Source: an uncultured Sphingomonadales bacterium
Lineage (GTDB): Bacteria; Pseudomonadota; Alphaproteobacteria; Sphingomonadales; Sphingomonadaceae
Assembly (NCBI GenBank): GCA_903911985.1
Contig: CAIWFP010000014.1
Span: 1-44,503 of the forward strand
Reading direction: 5' to 3'
DNA: 44,503 nucleotides
Within the stretch, counting starts at the first letter, position 1, and each line of letters starts with the position of its first letter. Position numbers and translations under genes: made by a program. This document shows positions 33,613-42,669 of the stretch, piece after piece. The notes beneath the pieces were generated by a model that ran no database searches, was not told the DNA's origin, and saw nothing but the letters and a program-made list of their open reading frames with translations.

Positions 33613-34373
33613 CCGTGCCGGTCGAAATCGAATACCACGGCGCGACGCTGGTGATCGCCATCAACCGTCCGGCGCAACGCAACGCGGTGAATCAGGCCGT
33701 GTCGCTGGCCATCGCCGCGGCACTCGACACGCTCGATGCCGATCCGGCCCTGCGGGTGGGCATCATTACCGGGCGTGGCACATCGTTTTGTGCAGGGATG
33801 GATCTGCGCGCCTTTGTCGAGGGCGAACGCCCGGAAATGCCAGGTCGGGGATTTGCCGGCATTACCGAGGCACCGCCGAAAAAGCCGGTGATCGCAGCGG
33901 TTGAAGGCTTTGCCCTGGCCGGCGGATGCGAACTGGCGCTGGCCTGCGACCTGATCGTCGCGGCGCAGGATGCGTGGTTTGGCCTGCCCGAAGTGATGCG
34001 CGGGCTGGTTGCCGGTTCCGGCGGGCTGATCCGCCTGCCCCGCCGCATCCCCCCTGCGATTGCGCTGGAATATGCGCTGACCGGCGCGCGGATGGACGCC
34101 ACCACCGCCCAAGGCTGGGGCCTGGTCAATCGGCTGACCCCACCCGGGCAGGCGCTGACCGGGGCGCTGGCACTGGCGGCGCAAATCGCCGCCAACGCTC
34201 CGCTCAGCGTCGCCATGACCAAGCGCATCGTGCATGAATCCGCCAGCTGGGATGCCGATCAGCTGTGGGACACCCAACGCGCGCTGGTGGAGCCGGTGCT
34301 GGCATCGCGCGATGCTATCGAAGGGTCGCGTGCATTTGCCGAAAAACGTGATCCTGTTTGGAGTGGAACATGA
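33609..34373 (+). CDS. Enoyl-CoA hydratase/isomerase (crotonase family)
   Basis: 254-aa crotonase-fold protein. The start (ATG 33609) overlaps the BVMO D stop by 4 bp. FCAGMDLRAF forms the oxyanion-hole region. Both catalytic glutamates expected for hydratases are visible: one in AGGCELAL and one in LPEVMRGL. It adds water to trans-2-enoyl-CoA in beta-oxidation. Coupled to the 3-hydroxyacyl-CoA dehydrogenase by another 4-bp overlap, it forms a separate two-protein version of the FadB activities. Confidence 0.9.
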   Translation: MTVPVEIEYHGATLVIAINRPAQRNAVNQAVSLAIAAALDTLDADPALRVGIITGRGTSFCAGMDLRAFVEGERPEMPGRGFAGITEAPPKKPVIAAVEGFALAGGCELALACDLIVAAQDAWFGLPEVMRGLVAGSGGLIRLPRRIPPAIALEYALTGARMDATTAQGWGLVNRLTPPGQALTGALALAAQIAANAPLSVAMTKRIVHESASWDADQLWDTQRALVEPVLASRDAIEGSRAFAEKRDPVWSGT

Positions 34374-35215
34374 CCAGATCAGTCGCGGTTGTCGGCGGCG
34401 GCACCATGGGTGTCGGCATCATCTATGTGTCGGCGCTGGCCGGTAGCGATGTGGTGTTTGTCGAACCCGATGCAGCGCGCGCCGCTGCGGTCGTGCGCAC
34501 GGTGGCCGACACCGCCGCCGCTGCGGTCACGCGCGGCAAGATAAACGTCGATGGTGCTGCGGCACTGTCGCAGCGGATCACCGGGCTGGCCGCGATCGAG
34601 GCGCTGCCCGCCGGACTTGATCTGGTGATCGAAACCGTTCCCGAACGGCTGGAGCTGAAGCTGGACGTGCTGGCGCGCATCGCCGCGCGCGCACCTGCGC
34701 TGATCGGCACCAACACCAGCGCGCTGTCGATCGACCGGCTGGCCGCCGCTTTGCCTGACCCCACGATGTTTCTGGGCATGCACTTTTTCAATCCGGTATG
34801 GTCGATCAAGCTGGTCGAGCTGGTTCAGGGCGCCGCCACTGCGCCGGTCGCGCTGGATCTGGCGCGGAGCTTTGTTGCGCACATTGGCAAGGAATCGCTG
34901 ACCGTGCGCGATGTGCCGGGCTTTGCCACCAGCCGGCTCGACCTGATTGCCAGCCTTGAAGCGATGCGCATGCTGGAAAGCGGGGTGGCCAGCGCGGCGG
35001 ACATCGATCGTGCCGCAGTGGTCGCCTATTGCCATCCGGTGGGGCCGCTGCGACTGAGCGATATTGTCGGGCTGGATGTCCGGCTGGATATCGCCCGCAC
35101 GCTGGAGGCGGCGCACGGGCCGCGTTTTGCCCCGCCACAGATTTTGATCGAGATGGTTGCCGGGGGCAAACTCGGCGCGAAATCCGGACAGGGCTTTTTC
35201 ACCTGGCCGGAATGA
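34370..35215 (+). CDS. 3-hydroxyacyl-CoA dehydrogenase
   Basis: 281-aa NAD-dependent enzyme with GGGTMGVG (Rossmann) at the N-terminus. NTSALSIDRLA and MHFFNPVWSIKLVEL contain the catalytic His of the HADH family, and the C-terminal helical domain ends in KLGAKSGQGFFTW. ATG 34370 overlaps the hydratase stop by 4 bp, with GGAG upstream. It oxidises 3-hydroxyacyl-CoA to 3-ketoacyl-CoA. It is a stand-alone type, like HbdA/PaaH, not the long FadB fusion. Confidence 0.92.
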   Translation: MTRSVAVVGGGTMGVGIIYVSALAGSDVVFVEPDAARAAAVVRTVADTAAAAVTRGKINVDGAAALSQRITGLAAIEALPAGLDLVIETVPERLELKLDVLARIAARAPALIGTNTSALSIDRLAAALPDPTMFLGMHFFNPVWSIKLVELVQGAATAPVALDLARSFVAHIGKESLTVRDVPGFATSRLDLIASLEAMRMLESGVASAADIDRAAVVAYCHPVGPLRLSDIVGLDVRLDIARTLEAAHGPRFAPPQILIEMVAGGKLGAKSGQGFFTWPE

Positions 35216-35240
35216 TTTTTGGTTTTTTGGGAGACGATTG

Positions 35241-36422
35241 ATGTCAGCACCGTCGCTGTTTGAGTCCACGTTGGTCGATACCGCCGACCATCACCGCGAT
35301 CTGCGCGAAAGCGTGCGCAAACTGGTCAGCAAATTCGGCCGCAAATACTTTCAGCAGGTCGTCAACGCCGGTGAAAAACCGGTGGAACTGTGGAACGCCC
35401 TGGGTGAAGCCGGGTTTCTGGGCGTGCACATTGCCGAACAACACGGCGGCGGTGGCGGCGGTCTGTCCGAACTCAATGTGGTGATCGAAGAGGTTGCGGC
35501 CAACGGCTGCCCGATGTTGCAGATGGTGATCAATTCGATCACCGCGCCGATCATCGCCGGGTGTGGCACCGACGCACACAAGCGCGACTGGTTGCCGGGC
35601 ATCGCCAATGGCACGCGCCGGATGTCGTTCGCGATTACCGAACCCGACGCCGGATCGAACACCCACAAAGTCACCACCAACGCCCAGCGCACCAGCACCG
35701 GGTGGGTGATCAACGGCGCAAAATACTGGACATCCGCTCTGGATGAGGCTGATGCGGTGATGGTGGTGGCGCGCGACGGGGACCCGGTGCCGGATGGACA
35801 ACGGGCCGGCCTGTCGCTGTTTATTGTTCCCGCTGATGCCCCGGGCATTTCCAAAACCCGCATCGACAGTGCACTGCGCAGTTCGGAAAAGCAGTTTTCG
35901 GTGTTTTTCGATAATGTCGAAATTCCCGAATCCGCGCTGGTCGGCACGCCTGGCGCCGGGCTGCATCAGGTGTTTACCGGGCTGAACCCCGAACGCGTCG
36001 CCGCCGCTGCGGTCAACAACGGCATTGCGCGGTTCGCGATCGCGCAGGCCACACAATATTGCAAGGACCGATCGGTGTGGAAAACCCCGATCGGCGCGCA
36101 CCAGGGCGTCGCGCATCCGCTGGCCGAGGCCTATATCAACGTGCAGGCCGCGCGCCTGTTGACCGCGCGTGCTGCGCAACTGTGTGACGGAGGCGAAGAT
36201 GCCGCCGAAACCGCCAACATGGCCAAATTTGCCGCCGCCGAAGCATCGCTGAAAGCGCTCGACCAGGCGATTCAGGTGCATGGTGGCAATGGCCTGTCGA
36301 ACGAATATGGTCTGTCGGACCTGTGGTTCATCGCGCGCCTGCACCGCACCGCGCCGGTCAGCCGTGAAATGATCCTGAACTATGTTGCCCAGCACAGCCT
36401 TGGCCTGCCCAAGAGCTATTAA
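35241..36422 (+). CDS. Acyl-CoA dehydrogenase
   Basis: 393-aa FAD acyl-CoA dehydrogenase. Motifs include FAITEPDAGSNTHKV and WVINGAKYWTS (substrate and FAD loops) and QVHGGNGLSNEYGL near the C-terminus. GGGAG precedes ATG 35241 by 7 nt. It makes the 2,3-double bond that the hydratase then uses. Only one such gene is in the window, so it is not obviously the alpha-beta heteromeric type of steroid degradation. The HGGNG region is well kept, so it should bind FAD normally. Confidence 0.92.
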   Translation: MSAPSLFESTLVDTADHHRDLRESVRKLVSKFGRKYFQQVVNAGEKPVELWNALGEAGFLGVHIAEQHGGGGGGLSELNVVIEEVAANGCPMLQMVINSITAPIIAGCGTDAHKRDWLPGIANGTRRMSFAITEPDAGSNTHKVTTNAQRTSTGWVINGAKYWTSALDEADAVMVVARDGDPVPDGQRAGLSLFIVPADAPGISKTRIDSALRSSEKQFSVFFDNVEIPESALVGTPGAGLHQVFTGLNPERVAAAAVNNGIARFAIAQATQYCKDRSVWKTPIGAHQGVAHPLAEAYINVQAARLLTARAAQLCDGGEDAAETANMAKFAAAEASLKALDQAIQVHGGNGLSNEYGLSDLWFIARLHRTAPVSREMILNYVAQHSLGLPKSY

Positions 36423-36438
36423 CCGGAAACCGAGCGCC

Positions 36439-37962
36439 ATGGTGCCGACCCTGCCCGATCTGTTGCGACATTTCGCCCGCACGACACCAGCGGCGCCGTG
36501 CGTGTCGTTCGGACAGGAAACGCTCGACTTCCTGGCGCTTGAGCGGCGCAGCAACCGGGTTGCCGCATTGCTGCACGACCATGGCGTAAACCCGGGGGAC
36601 CGCGTGGCATTCATCGCGCGCAACCTGCCCGAACATTATGAACTGTTCTATGGTTGTGCGAGGGCGGGAGCGATCTTGTTACCGCTCAACTGGCGCCTGT
36701 CGCCGGGCGAAGTTGCCCAGATCATCAATGACGCACAGCCCGCGCTGATACTGGTCGCAGATGAATTTCTGCCCCTGCTCAAAGAAACGCAGACCGCCTG
36801 CCCGGTCATCGTGTCAGATCGCGAATATGTCATCATGCGCGATGCCACATCGGCTGCCGAACAGGGCCGCACCATCGCCCGCGACGATGTGGCGCTGATC
36901 CTTTACACCTCTGGCACCACCGGTCAGCCCAAGGGCGTCGTGCTGACCCACGGCAACCTGGCGCTGGTGGATCGTATGGCGCGCGAAAAGTGGGGCTTTT
37001 CCTCCGCCAGCGTCAACCTGGTGGCGCTGCCGTTGTTTCACATTGGCGGCATCGGCTATGGCATGATGGCGCTCAGCCAGGGCGGGCACAGCGTGATCGT
37101 GCAGCAACCCTCGCCCGAAGCCGTGATCGCCAGCATCCACCAGCACCACATCACGCACTTGTTCCTTGTGCCGGCCGTTCTGCAGACACTGCTCGATGCG
37201 CCGGGCGTCGACACCATGGACCTGACGAGCGTGCAACGCATTATGTACGGGGCCGCACCGATCACCGAACAATTGGTCAAGCGCGCAATCAGGGTGTTCG
37301 GCTGCCAGTTCAACCATGCCTATGGCATGACCGAGACGGCCGGAACGGTCATCACGTCAGAGCCTGCAGACCATGATCCGGGCGGCCCGCTGGCGCATCG
37401 CTTGCGTTCATGCGGCAGGCCGGTTCCGTGGGTGGAGCTGGATCTGGTTGATCCGACTACCGGGGCCAGCGTGGCCACCGGCGAAGTCGGTGAAGTGTGT
37501 GTGCGATCACCGATGATCATGGCAGGCTATTGGCAAAAGCCATCTGAAACACTGGCCGCGAAAAATGCCGATGGTTGGCTGAAAACCGGCGATGCGGCAC
37601 TGATGGATGTGGACGGCTATGTCTATCTGCAGGACCGGTACAAGGACATGATCATTTCCGGCGGGGAAAATATCTATCCCACCGAAATCGAGAATGTTCT
37701 CAACAATCTGCCCGGCGTTTCCGAAGTCGCGGTCATCGGCGTGCCCCATGACAAATGGGGCGAAACGCCCTGCGCCTGCATCGTGCCGACCGGCGATGCC
37801 GCGTTGACCGAGAGTGCTGTGGTGGCGTTCGCACGTGACCACCTGGCGCATTACAAATGCCCGACCAAAGTCGTGTTTGTGCGCAGCCTGCCGCGCACCG
37901 CCGCGGGCAAGGTGATGAAGCGCGCAATGCGCGGCGAAGCATGGATCAAGGATCACACATGA
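36439..37962 (+). CDS. Acyl-CoA ligase 3 (FadD-like)
   Basis: 507-aa adenylate-forming ligase with LYTSGTTGQPKGVVLTH, YGMTETAG, GWLKTGDAA, DRYKDMIISGGENIYPTEIE and TAAGKVMKRAM, which holds the catalytic Lys. All core motifs are canonical, in contrast to ligase 1. It sits between the acyl-CoA dehydrogenase (16 bp gap) and the SnoaL-like protein (4-bp overlap). It probably activates the acid entering this operon's beta-oxidation. The chosen start is ATG 36439; a longer frame would overlap the dehydrogenase. Confidence 0.92.
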   Translation: MVPTLPDLLRHFARTTPAAPCVSFGQETLDFLALERRSNRVAALLHDHGVNPGDRVAFIARNLPEHYELFYGCARAGAILLPLNWRLSPGEVAQIINDAQPALILVADEFLPLLKETQTACPVIVSDREYVIMRDATSAAEQGRTIARDDVALILYTSGTTGQPKGVVLTHGNLALVDRMAREKWGFSSASVNLVALPLFHIGGIGYGMMALSQGGHSVIVQQPSPEAVIASIHQHHITHLFLVPAVLQTLLDAPGVDTMDLTSVQRIMYGAAPITEQLVKRAIRVFGCQFNHAYGMTETAGTVITSEPADHDPGGPLAHRLRSCGRPVPWVELDLVDPTTGASVATGEVGEVCVRSPMIMAGYWQKPSETLAAKNADGWLKTGDAALMDVDGYVYLQDRYKDMIISGGENIYPTEIENVLNNLPGVSEVAVIGVPHDKWGETPCACIVPTGDAALTESAVVAFARDHLAHYKCPTKVVFVRSLPRTAAGKVMKRAMRGEAWIKDHT

Positions 37963-38765
37963 CGGATGGCCTGCACCCTTCGGCCCGGCTGCTGCGCGGC
38001 TTTGCCACCGATTTCCTGACTTGCCATGACCCGGCCGTGGTGCCCCGGATCATGGACCCGGCCTATCAACTGAACATTGGCGGGCACGTGCTGGCGGGCC
38101 GCGACCACGCCTATGCGCCGGCAACCGTGGCCCAGCTTGACCAGTTTCCGGGGCTGATCGTGACCGTGCACGATGTGCTGGTCGGGCCGGATATGGTGGC
38201 GATGCGGTTCACCGAACATGGCGTTTCGCGCAAGCATGCCCCCCATGCCGCAGCATGGGGCGGGGTGACGCTGTTTCAGATCGAAAATGGCCGGCTGCGC
38301 CATGGCTGGGCCGAAGAGGACTATTTTGCGCGCAAGCGGCAATTGGCCAGCGGCGTGTGCGATCTGATCCGGCCACCGGCATCTGCGCCATGGGATACGC
38401 CCTGCCTTGCGCCCGACCTGCAGGCCGAAGCGGTTGCACGCACCTGGCTGGAAGACCCGCGATCCTGCCTCGACGGCGAAATGGTGGAAACGATCGACTG
38501 CCATGGGCCGCTCGCCACAGCGCTGATCGCGCCACTGCATGTGCAGATCAACGCAGCGTTGTCCGCCGGACCGCGCGTGGCTTTCCAGATCGACGTGCAT
38601 GGTGCTTATGCTGGCGGATTTGACGACATCCCGACGGACCATGTCGGCTACCCCGTTATCCTGCGGTTCGCCGGCCTGCTGGACACCGCCGGCAATCGCG
38701 TGACCCGCGCACAGATAGTAGCCGACCGCCTTGGCCTGCAGCGCAGCCTGCTGGGTGCGCGATGA
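37959..38765 (+). CDS. Tandem SnoaL-like (NTF2-fold) protein
   Basis: 268-aa protein that appears to hold two NTF2/SnoaL-like alpha+beta domains. The first (about 1-130) contains WGGVTLFQIENGRLRHGWAE, a typical SnoaL end strand; the second (about 140-268) is more divergent. SnoaL folds include cyclases, ketosteroid-isomerase-like enzymes and hydrolases. There is no signal peptide. It overlaps both neighbours by 4 bp, which ties it to the ligase and the BKACE gene. Its reaction is unknown; an isomerase or hydrolase step on a pathway intermediate is possible. Confidence 0.7.
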   Translation: MTDGLHPSARLLRGFATDFLTCHDPAVVPRIMDPAYQLNIGGHVLAGRDHAYAPATVAQLDQFPGLIVTVHDVLVGPDMVAMRFTEHGVSRKHAPHAAAWGGVTLFQIENGRLRHGWAEEDYFARKRQLASGVCDLIRPPASAPWDTPCLAPDLQAEAVARTWLEDPRSCLDGEMVETIDCHGPLATALIAPLHVQINAALSAGPRVAFQIDVHGAYAGGFDDIPTDHVGYPVILRFAGLLDTAGNRVTRAQIVADRLGLQRSLLGAR

Positions 38766-39688
38766 GCAAGATCATCATCACCTGCGCGGTCACCGGCGGC
38801 GCGCACACACCGACAATGTCGCCTGCCCTGCCGGTAACGCCGCAGGATATCGCCGATCAGGCCATTGCGGCCGCCGAGGCCGGCGCGGCAATCCTGCATC
38901 TGCACGCGCGCGTGCCGGAAACTGGCGCGCCGACCGGCGATCCTGATATCTATGCACGGTTCTTGCCGGTCATCCGCCAGCGCACCGATGCCGTGGTCAA
39001 CATCACCACCGGAGGATCGGCAACGATGCCGATGGCCGATCGCCTGGCGGCGGCCAAACGCTTTCGCCCGGAAATGTGTTCGCTCAACATGGGGTCGATG
39101 AACTTTGCGTTCTTTCCGGCAGCGCAGCGGATCACCACGTGGAAACACGACTGGGAACAGGCCTATGTGGTCAATTCCGACGACTATATCTTCCGCAACA
39201 CCTTTCGCGATATCGCGTATATCCTGGAAACGCTGGGCGATGCCGGCACCCGGTTCGAACACGAATGCTATGACCTGAGCCACTTGTACAATCTGGCGCA
39301 TTTCGTCGATCGTGGCTTGGTCAAGCCACCGTTCTTCATCCAGATGATCTTCGGCATTCTGGGCGGTATCGGCCCTGATCTTGAAAATCTGATGTTCATG
39401 AAATCGACCGCCGACCGGCTGTTTGGCCGCGATTCATTTCAATGGTCGGTTCTCGCCGCCGGCCGGCACCAGATGCCGTTCCTGACCCAGGCCGCGCTGA
39501 TGGGTGGCCATGTGCGCGTGGGTCTGGAAGACAGCCTGTTCATCGCGCGCGGCGAGCTCGCCACATCGAATGCCCAACAGGTGGAAAAGATCGTGCGCAT
39601 CATTCGTGATATGGGCCACGAACCGGCCACACCCGCCGAGGCGCGCGCAATGCTGAACCTGAAGGGCAACGATCGGGTGGAGTTCTAG
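38762..39688 (+). CDS. BKACE-family beta-keto acid cleavage enzyme (DUF849)
   Basis: 308-aa TIM-barrel protein of the beta-keto acid cleavage enzyme family, first known from Kce of lysine fermentation. These Zn enzymes react a beta-keto acid with acetyl-CoA to give acetoacetate and a new acyl-CoA. Visible marks: TCAVTGGAHTPTMSP at the N-terminus, the metal-binding HLHAR, and GGHVRVGLEDS with the conserved Glu late in the protein. It begins inside the previous stop (ATGA). Placed before a cyclase-family hydrolase and a thiolase, it would split a keto acid left after ring opening, and the thiolase could use the acetoacetyl unit. The keto acid is unknown. Confidence 0.88.
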   Translation: MSKIIITCAVTGGAHTPTMSPALPVTPQDIADQAIAAAEAGAAILHLHARVPETGAPTGDPDIYARFLPVIRQRTDAVVNITTGGSATMPMADRLAAAKRFRPEMCSLNMGSMNFAFFPAAQRITTWKHDWEQAYVVNSDDYIFRNTFRDIAYILETLGDAGTRFEHECYDLSHLYNLAHFVDRGLVKPPFFIQMIFGILGGIGPDLENLMFMKSTADRLFGRDSFQWSVLAAGRHQMPFLTQAALMGGHVRVGLEDSLFIARGELATSNAQQVEKIVRIIRDMGHEPATPAEARAMLNLKGNDRVEF

Positions 39689-39690
39689 CC

Positions 39691-40467
39691 ATGGCACGCA
39701 CGATCATCGATCTGTCGATCTATCTGGAAAATGACGTCATTTCCGATCCGCCGCCCTATCGACCGAAAATCACCTACGTCGATCACCGCACGTCGGTGCC
39801 CGATCTGATCGGATTTTTTCCCGGATTGACCGAGGGCGATCTACCCGATGGCGAAGCCTGGGCGATCGAAAAGGTGGAACTGATCACCCACAACGGCACG
39901 CATCTCGACGCGCCGTATCATTTTGCTTCGACCATGAACAAGGGCGAGCGCGCGATCACCATCGATGAAGTGGCGCTGGACTGGTGCTTTCAACCCGGTG
40001 TGAAGCTGGACTTCACACGGTTTGCCGATGGCTACGTGGTGACCGCCGATGACGTCGCGGCAGAGCTTGCGCGCATTGGTCACACGCTGTCACCGCTGGA
40101 AATCGTCGTGGTCAACACCGCCGCCGGCAAACGCTATGGGCAGGACGACTATGTCACGGCCGGGTGCGGCATGGGCTATGAAGCCACGATGTACCTGCTC
40201 GAACGCGGCGTGCGGTTGACCGGAACCGACGGATGGAGCTGGGATGCGCCATTCGTCCACACCCGCGAACGCTATGAAGCGACCGGCAATGCCGGGCTGA
40301 TCTGGGAAGGCCACAAGGCCGGGCGAGACATCGGCTATTGCCACCTGGAAAAGCTGCACAATCTGGAAGTGCTGCCCCCCACCGGCTTTCTGGTGTCGTG
40401 CTTTCCCATGAAGATCCGCGCTGCCTCAGCAGGATGGACGCGCGCGGTCGCCATCCTCGACACCTGA
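39691..40467 (+). CDS. Cyclase-family metal hydrolase 2
   Basis: 258-aa PF04199 protein with the complete metal motif HNGTHLDAPYH. It is shorter than the relative at 19168 and closer to the kynurenine formamidase/isatin hydrolase size class. The start is 2 bp after the BKACE stop. It could open a lactone or cyclic diketone to give the keto acid for the BKACE enzyme. The two cyclase-family proteins in the cluster are divergent, so they probably act on different intermediates. Confidence 0.88.
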   Translation: MARTIIDLSIYLENDVISDPPPYRPKITYVDHRTSVPDLIGFFPGLTEGDLPDGEAWAIEKVELITHNGTHLDAPYHFASTMNKGERAITIDEVALDWCFQPGVKLDFTRFADGYVVTADDVAAELARIGHTLSPLEIVVVNTAAGKRYGQDDYVTAGCGMGYEATMYLLERGVRLTGTDGWSWDAPFVHTRERYEATGNAGLIWEGHKAGRDIGYCHLEKLHNLEVLPPTGFLVSCFPMKIRAASAGWTRAVAILDT

Positions 40468-40548
40468 TTTGCGGCATACGTCGGCGGCAGCACGGGCGTC
40501 GCCGATCCATTTGAAGTCCTTTGAGCGCCTGAAATCGGAGCTGGTTTA

Positions 40549-41727
40549 ATGAAAGACATATTCATCGTTTCGGGCGCTCGTACCGCGATCGGCACGTTTG
40601 GCGGCGGCCTAGCCTCATTGCGCCCGGCTGAACTTGCCACCATCGTCATCCGCGAAGCGATGGCGCGGGCCGGTCTGGCCCCGGACATGATCGAAAATGT
40701 GGTGATCGGCACGGTTGTCCCGACCCAACCCAAGGATGCCTATATCAGCCGGGTGGCGGCGGTTAACGCCGGCATCCCCATCGAAACACCAGCGATGAAC
40801 GTCAACCGACTGTGCGGATCAGGGCTGCAGGCGATCATCTCTGCGGCACAGGGAATAGCGCTTGGCGAACAGGCGATCGCCATCGGCGGGGGCGCCGAAA
40901 GCATGTCGAACGCGCCACACATGGTCCTGACAGCGCGCAACGGGCAGCGCATGGGCGATCAGGTGATGATGGACGTCATGCTGGGGGCGTTGCATGACCC
41001 GTTCGAAAATTTCCATATGGGCATAACCGCCGAAAATGTGGCCGAACGCTGCGACATTTCGCGTGAAATGCAGGACGCGCTGGCAGTCGAAAGCCATCGC
41101 CGGGCCTATGCGGCGATCACCAGCGGCTATTTCAGCGAGCAGATCGTCGCGTGCGAGATCTCGACACGCAAGGGCGTGACGGTGTTCGATACCGATGAGC
41201 ATGTTCGCCCTGACGCAAGTCTCGATGCCATGGCCGCGCTGAAGCCGGTGTTCAAAAAGGGCGGGACGGTTACCGCCGGCAACGCCAGCGGCATCAACGA
41301 CGGCGCTGCAGCGGTTGTCCTGGCCAGCGGCGAAGCCATTGCGCGGCACGGGTTGCGCCCGCTCGCGCGAATTCTGGGTTGGGGTCATGCCGGGGTTGAA
41401 CCCCAGGTTATGGGCCTGGGCCCGGTCAAGGCGGTGCCGATTGCACTGGCCAGAGCCGGACTGACGCTCGACCAGATCGATGTCATCGAATCCAATGAGG
41501 CCTTTGCGGCGCAAGCCTGCGGCGTTGCCCAGCAGCTCGGCTTTGATCCGGTCAAAACCAATCCCAATGGATCAGGCATTTCACTGGGCCACCCGATCGG
41601 CGCTACCGGAGCGATCCTGACGATCAAGGCCGCATACGAATTGCGCCGAACAGGCGCCCGCTATGGCCTGGTTACGATGTGCATCGGTGGCGGCCAGGGC
41701 ATCGCCATGGTCATTGAACGGGCATGA
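40549..41727 (+). CDS. Acetyl-CoA C-acyltransferase (thiolase)
   Basis: 392-aa degradative/biosynthetic thiolase with the nucleophilic Cys in NRLCGSG (C89), SNEAFAAQA, the GHPIGATG motif carrying the catalytic His, and CIGGGQG with the second Cys. All thiolase residues are intact, unlike the SCP-x-type gene at 2337. It ends the beta-oxidation set and releases acetyl- or propionyl-CoA. An 81-bp gap without a clear terminator separates it from the cyclase gene, so it may be read from the same operon. GGAG lies 8 nt before the ATG. It is the last intact catabolic gene before decayed mobile DNA. Confidence 0.93.
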   Translation: MKDIFIVSGARTAIGTFGGGLASLRPAELATIVIREAMARAGLAPDMIENVVIGTVVPTQPKDAYISRVAAVNAGIPIETPAMNVNRLCGSGLQAIISAAQGIALGEQAIAIGGGAESMSNAPHMVLTARNGQRMGDQVMMDVMLGALHDPFENFHMGITAENVAERCDISREMQDALAVESHRRAYAAITSGYFSEQIVACEISTRKGVTVFDTDEHVRPDASLDAMAALKPVFKKGGTVTAGNASGINDGAAAVVLASGEAIARHGLRPLARILGWGHAGVEPQVMGLGPVKAVPIALARAGLTLDQIDVIESNEAFAAQACGVAQQLGFDPVKTNPNGSGISLGHPIGATGAILTIKAAYELRRTGARYGLVTMCIGGGQGIAMVIERA

Positions 41728-41811
41728 ACCCCGCGATGCCAGACTATGCCGCAGCACCGTGCGACGCAGTCAGGTTGCGTGCGCCACACAACAAACTTGC
41801 TTTTGACTGTT

Positions 41812-41952
41812 TCACGCCGCCGCAAACAACATGCGCGCCGCATCCCTAATCCACTCCCAATGGGCAAGCTTGTCCATCAAGCCCTTCGGAATCCGTCCGG
41901 CACCATAGAGCGCCCCCGCCTCCTGCTTGAACTCCTCCGAATGCTTCATCAT
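41812..41952 (-). pseudogene. IS3-type OrfA-like remnant
   Basis: A short minus-strand frame begins MMKHSEEFKQEA, which is like the N-terminus of IS3-family transposase OrfA (MKHSEEFKQEAV...). The likeness then stops and the remaining ~30 residues are not recognised. There is no OrfB and no inverted repeats are seen, so this is a scrap of an insertion sequence or a chance fusion. Confidence 0.35.
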
Positions 41953-41975
41953 CTCGTCGGTCTCCTGTTGCGAGC

Positions 41976-42209
41976 CTAAAACGCTCTGGTGACCGGGCCA
42001 AAACCGTTTACAAGTCCAAGAAAGCATTTGAGGTCAGCGGTGATCGCTGTCTTGGTGGCTGGCGCCATAACCGCTACCGCCGCTTCGAGAGCGAGCGCGT
42101 TCGCACTGCGCGTGTCGAGCAGCGCGCCAAAGCGACGCAGTACCAGATCAACCGAGGACGGGAACGGCTGATCCTCAGGTCCGAGCATGTCGTTTTCGGG
42201 TGATTTCAT
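41976..42209 (-). pseudogene. Truncated tyrosine-recombinase-like fragment
   Basis: A 77-codon minus-strand frame contains APATKTAITADLKCFLG, which resembles the core-binding N-terminal domain of phage-type integrases. It loses likeness after KCFLG and stops. The catalytic Arg/His/Tyr domain is missing. It lies 0.7 kb from the putative attachment site at 42936, which fits a decayed island integrase. The resemblance is modest. Confidence 0.4.
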
Positions 42210-42431
42210 GGGGCGATTCTGGGCAAAAACGGCCCTTTCGGCAAGCATGGATTTACCATAATGTCCGACTATGGAAACACGCGCAGAGGTGGAGCGGCGA
42301 CGCAGATAGCCAAACGCAATGGCACCAAATGGAATGGAGCAGTGGTCGAGTTTCGCCAAAATCGCTCTCAAAAACGGCTCCTAGAATCGGTTGGCCGCAT
42401 ATCCGGAGCTCCTCGTCGCAGGACCTAAATT

Positions 42432-42463
42432 GGGGGTATCTTTGGGGGTACCGAGAGGGGGTA
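42432..42463 (+). repeat. GGGGGTA direct repeats, cluster 1
   Basis: GGGGGTA occurs at 42432-42438, 42444-42450 and 42457-42463, spaced 12 and 13 nt, about one helical turn. Such repeats resemble arm-type integrase-binding sites of P4-like islands. This reading is inference. Confidence 0.5.
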
Positions 42464-42651
42464 TCGGATTTTTAGCTATATAAATCCGTTATTTATTGGA
42501 ATTTCAAAATCCCTCCTCCGCTACTTTACCGCATCCAAACAATGTACAACTAAGGCCACTGAAATCCGACATCGTCTTTCTTTATTTAGTAAAAAAGCGT
42601 GCTGACGTACAGAAATTGCTGAGTGTGTCCACGTGCAGCCAGGCGGGCTTA

Positions 42652-42669
42652 GGGGGTATTTTGGGGGTA
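42652..42669 (+). repeat. GGGGGTA direct repeats, cluster 2
   Basis: Two further copies in the same orientation at 42652-42658 and 42663-42669, spaced 11 nt. Together with cluster 1 they flank a 190-bp AT-rich stretch. Confidence 0.5.

Noticed and set aside
884..41727. A steroid-nucleus degradation cluster
   Set aside because: Only side-chain-like genes are seen. There is no ketosteroid dehydrogenase, 9-alpha-hydroxylase or meta-cleavage dioxygenase in the window.
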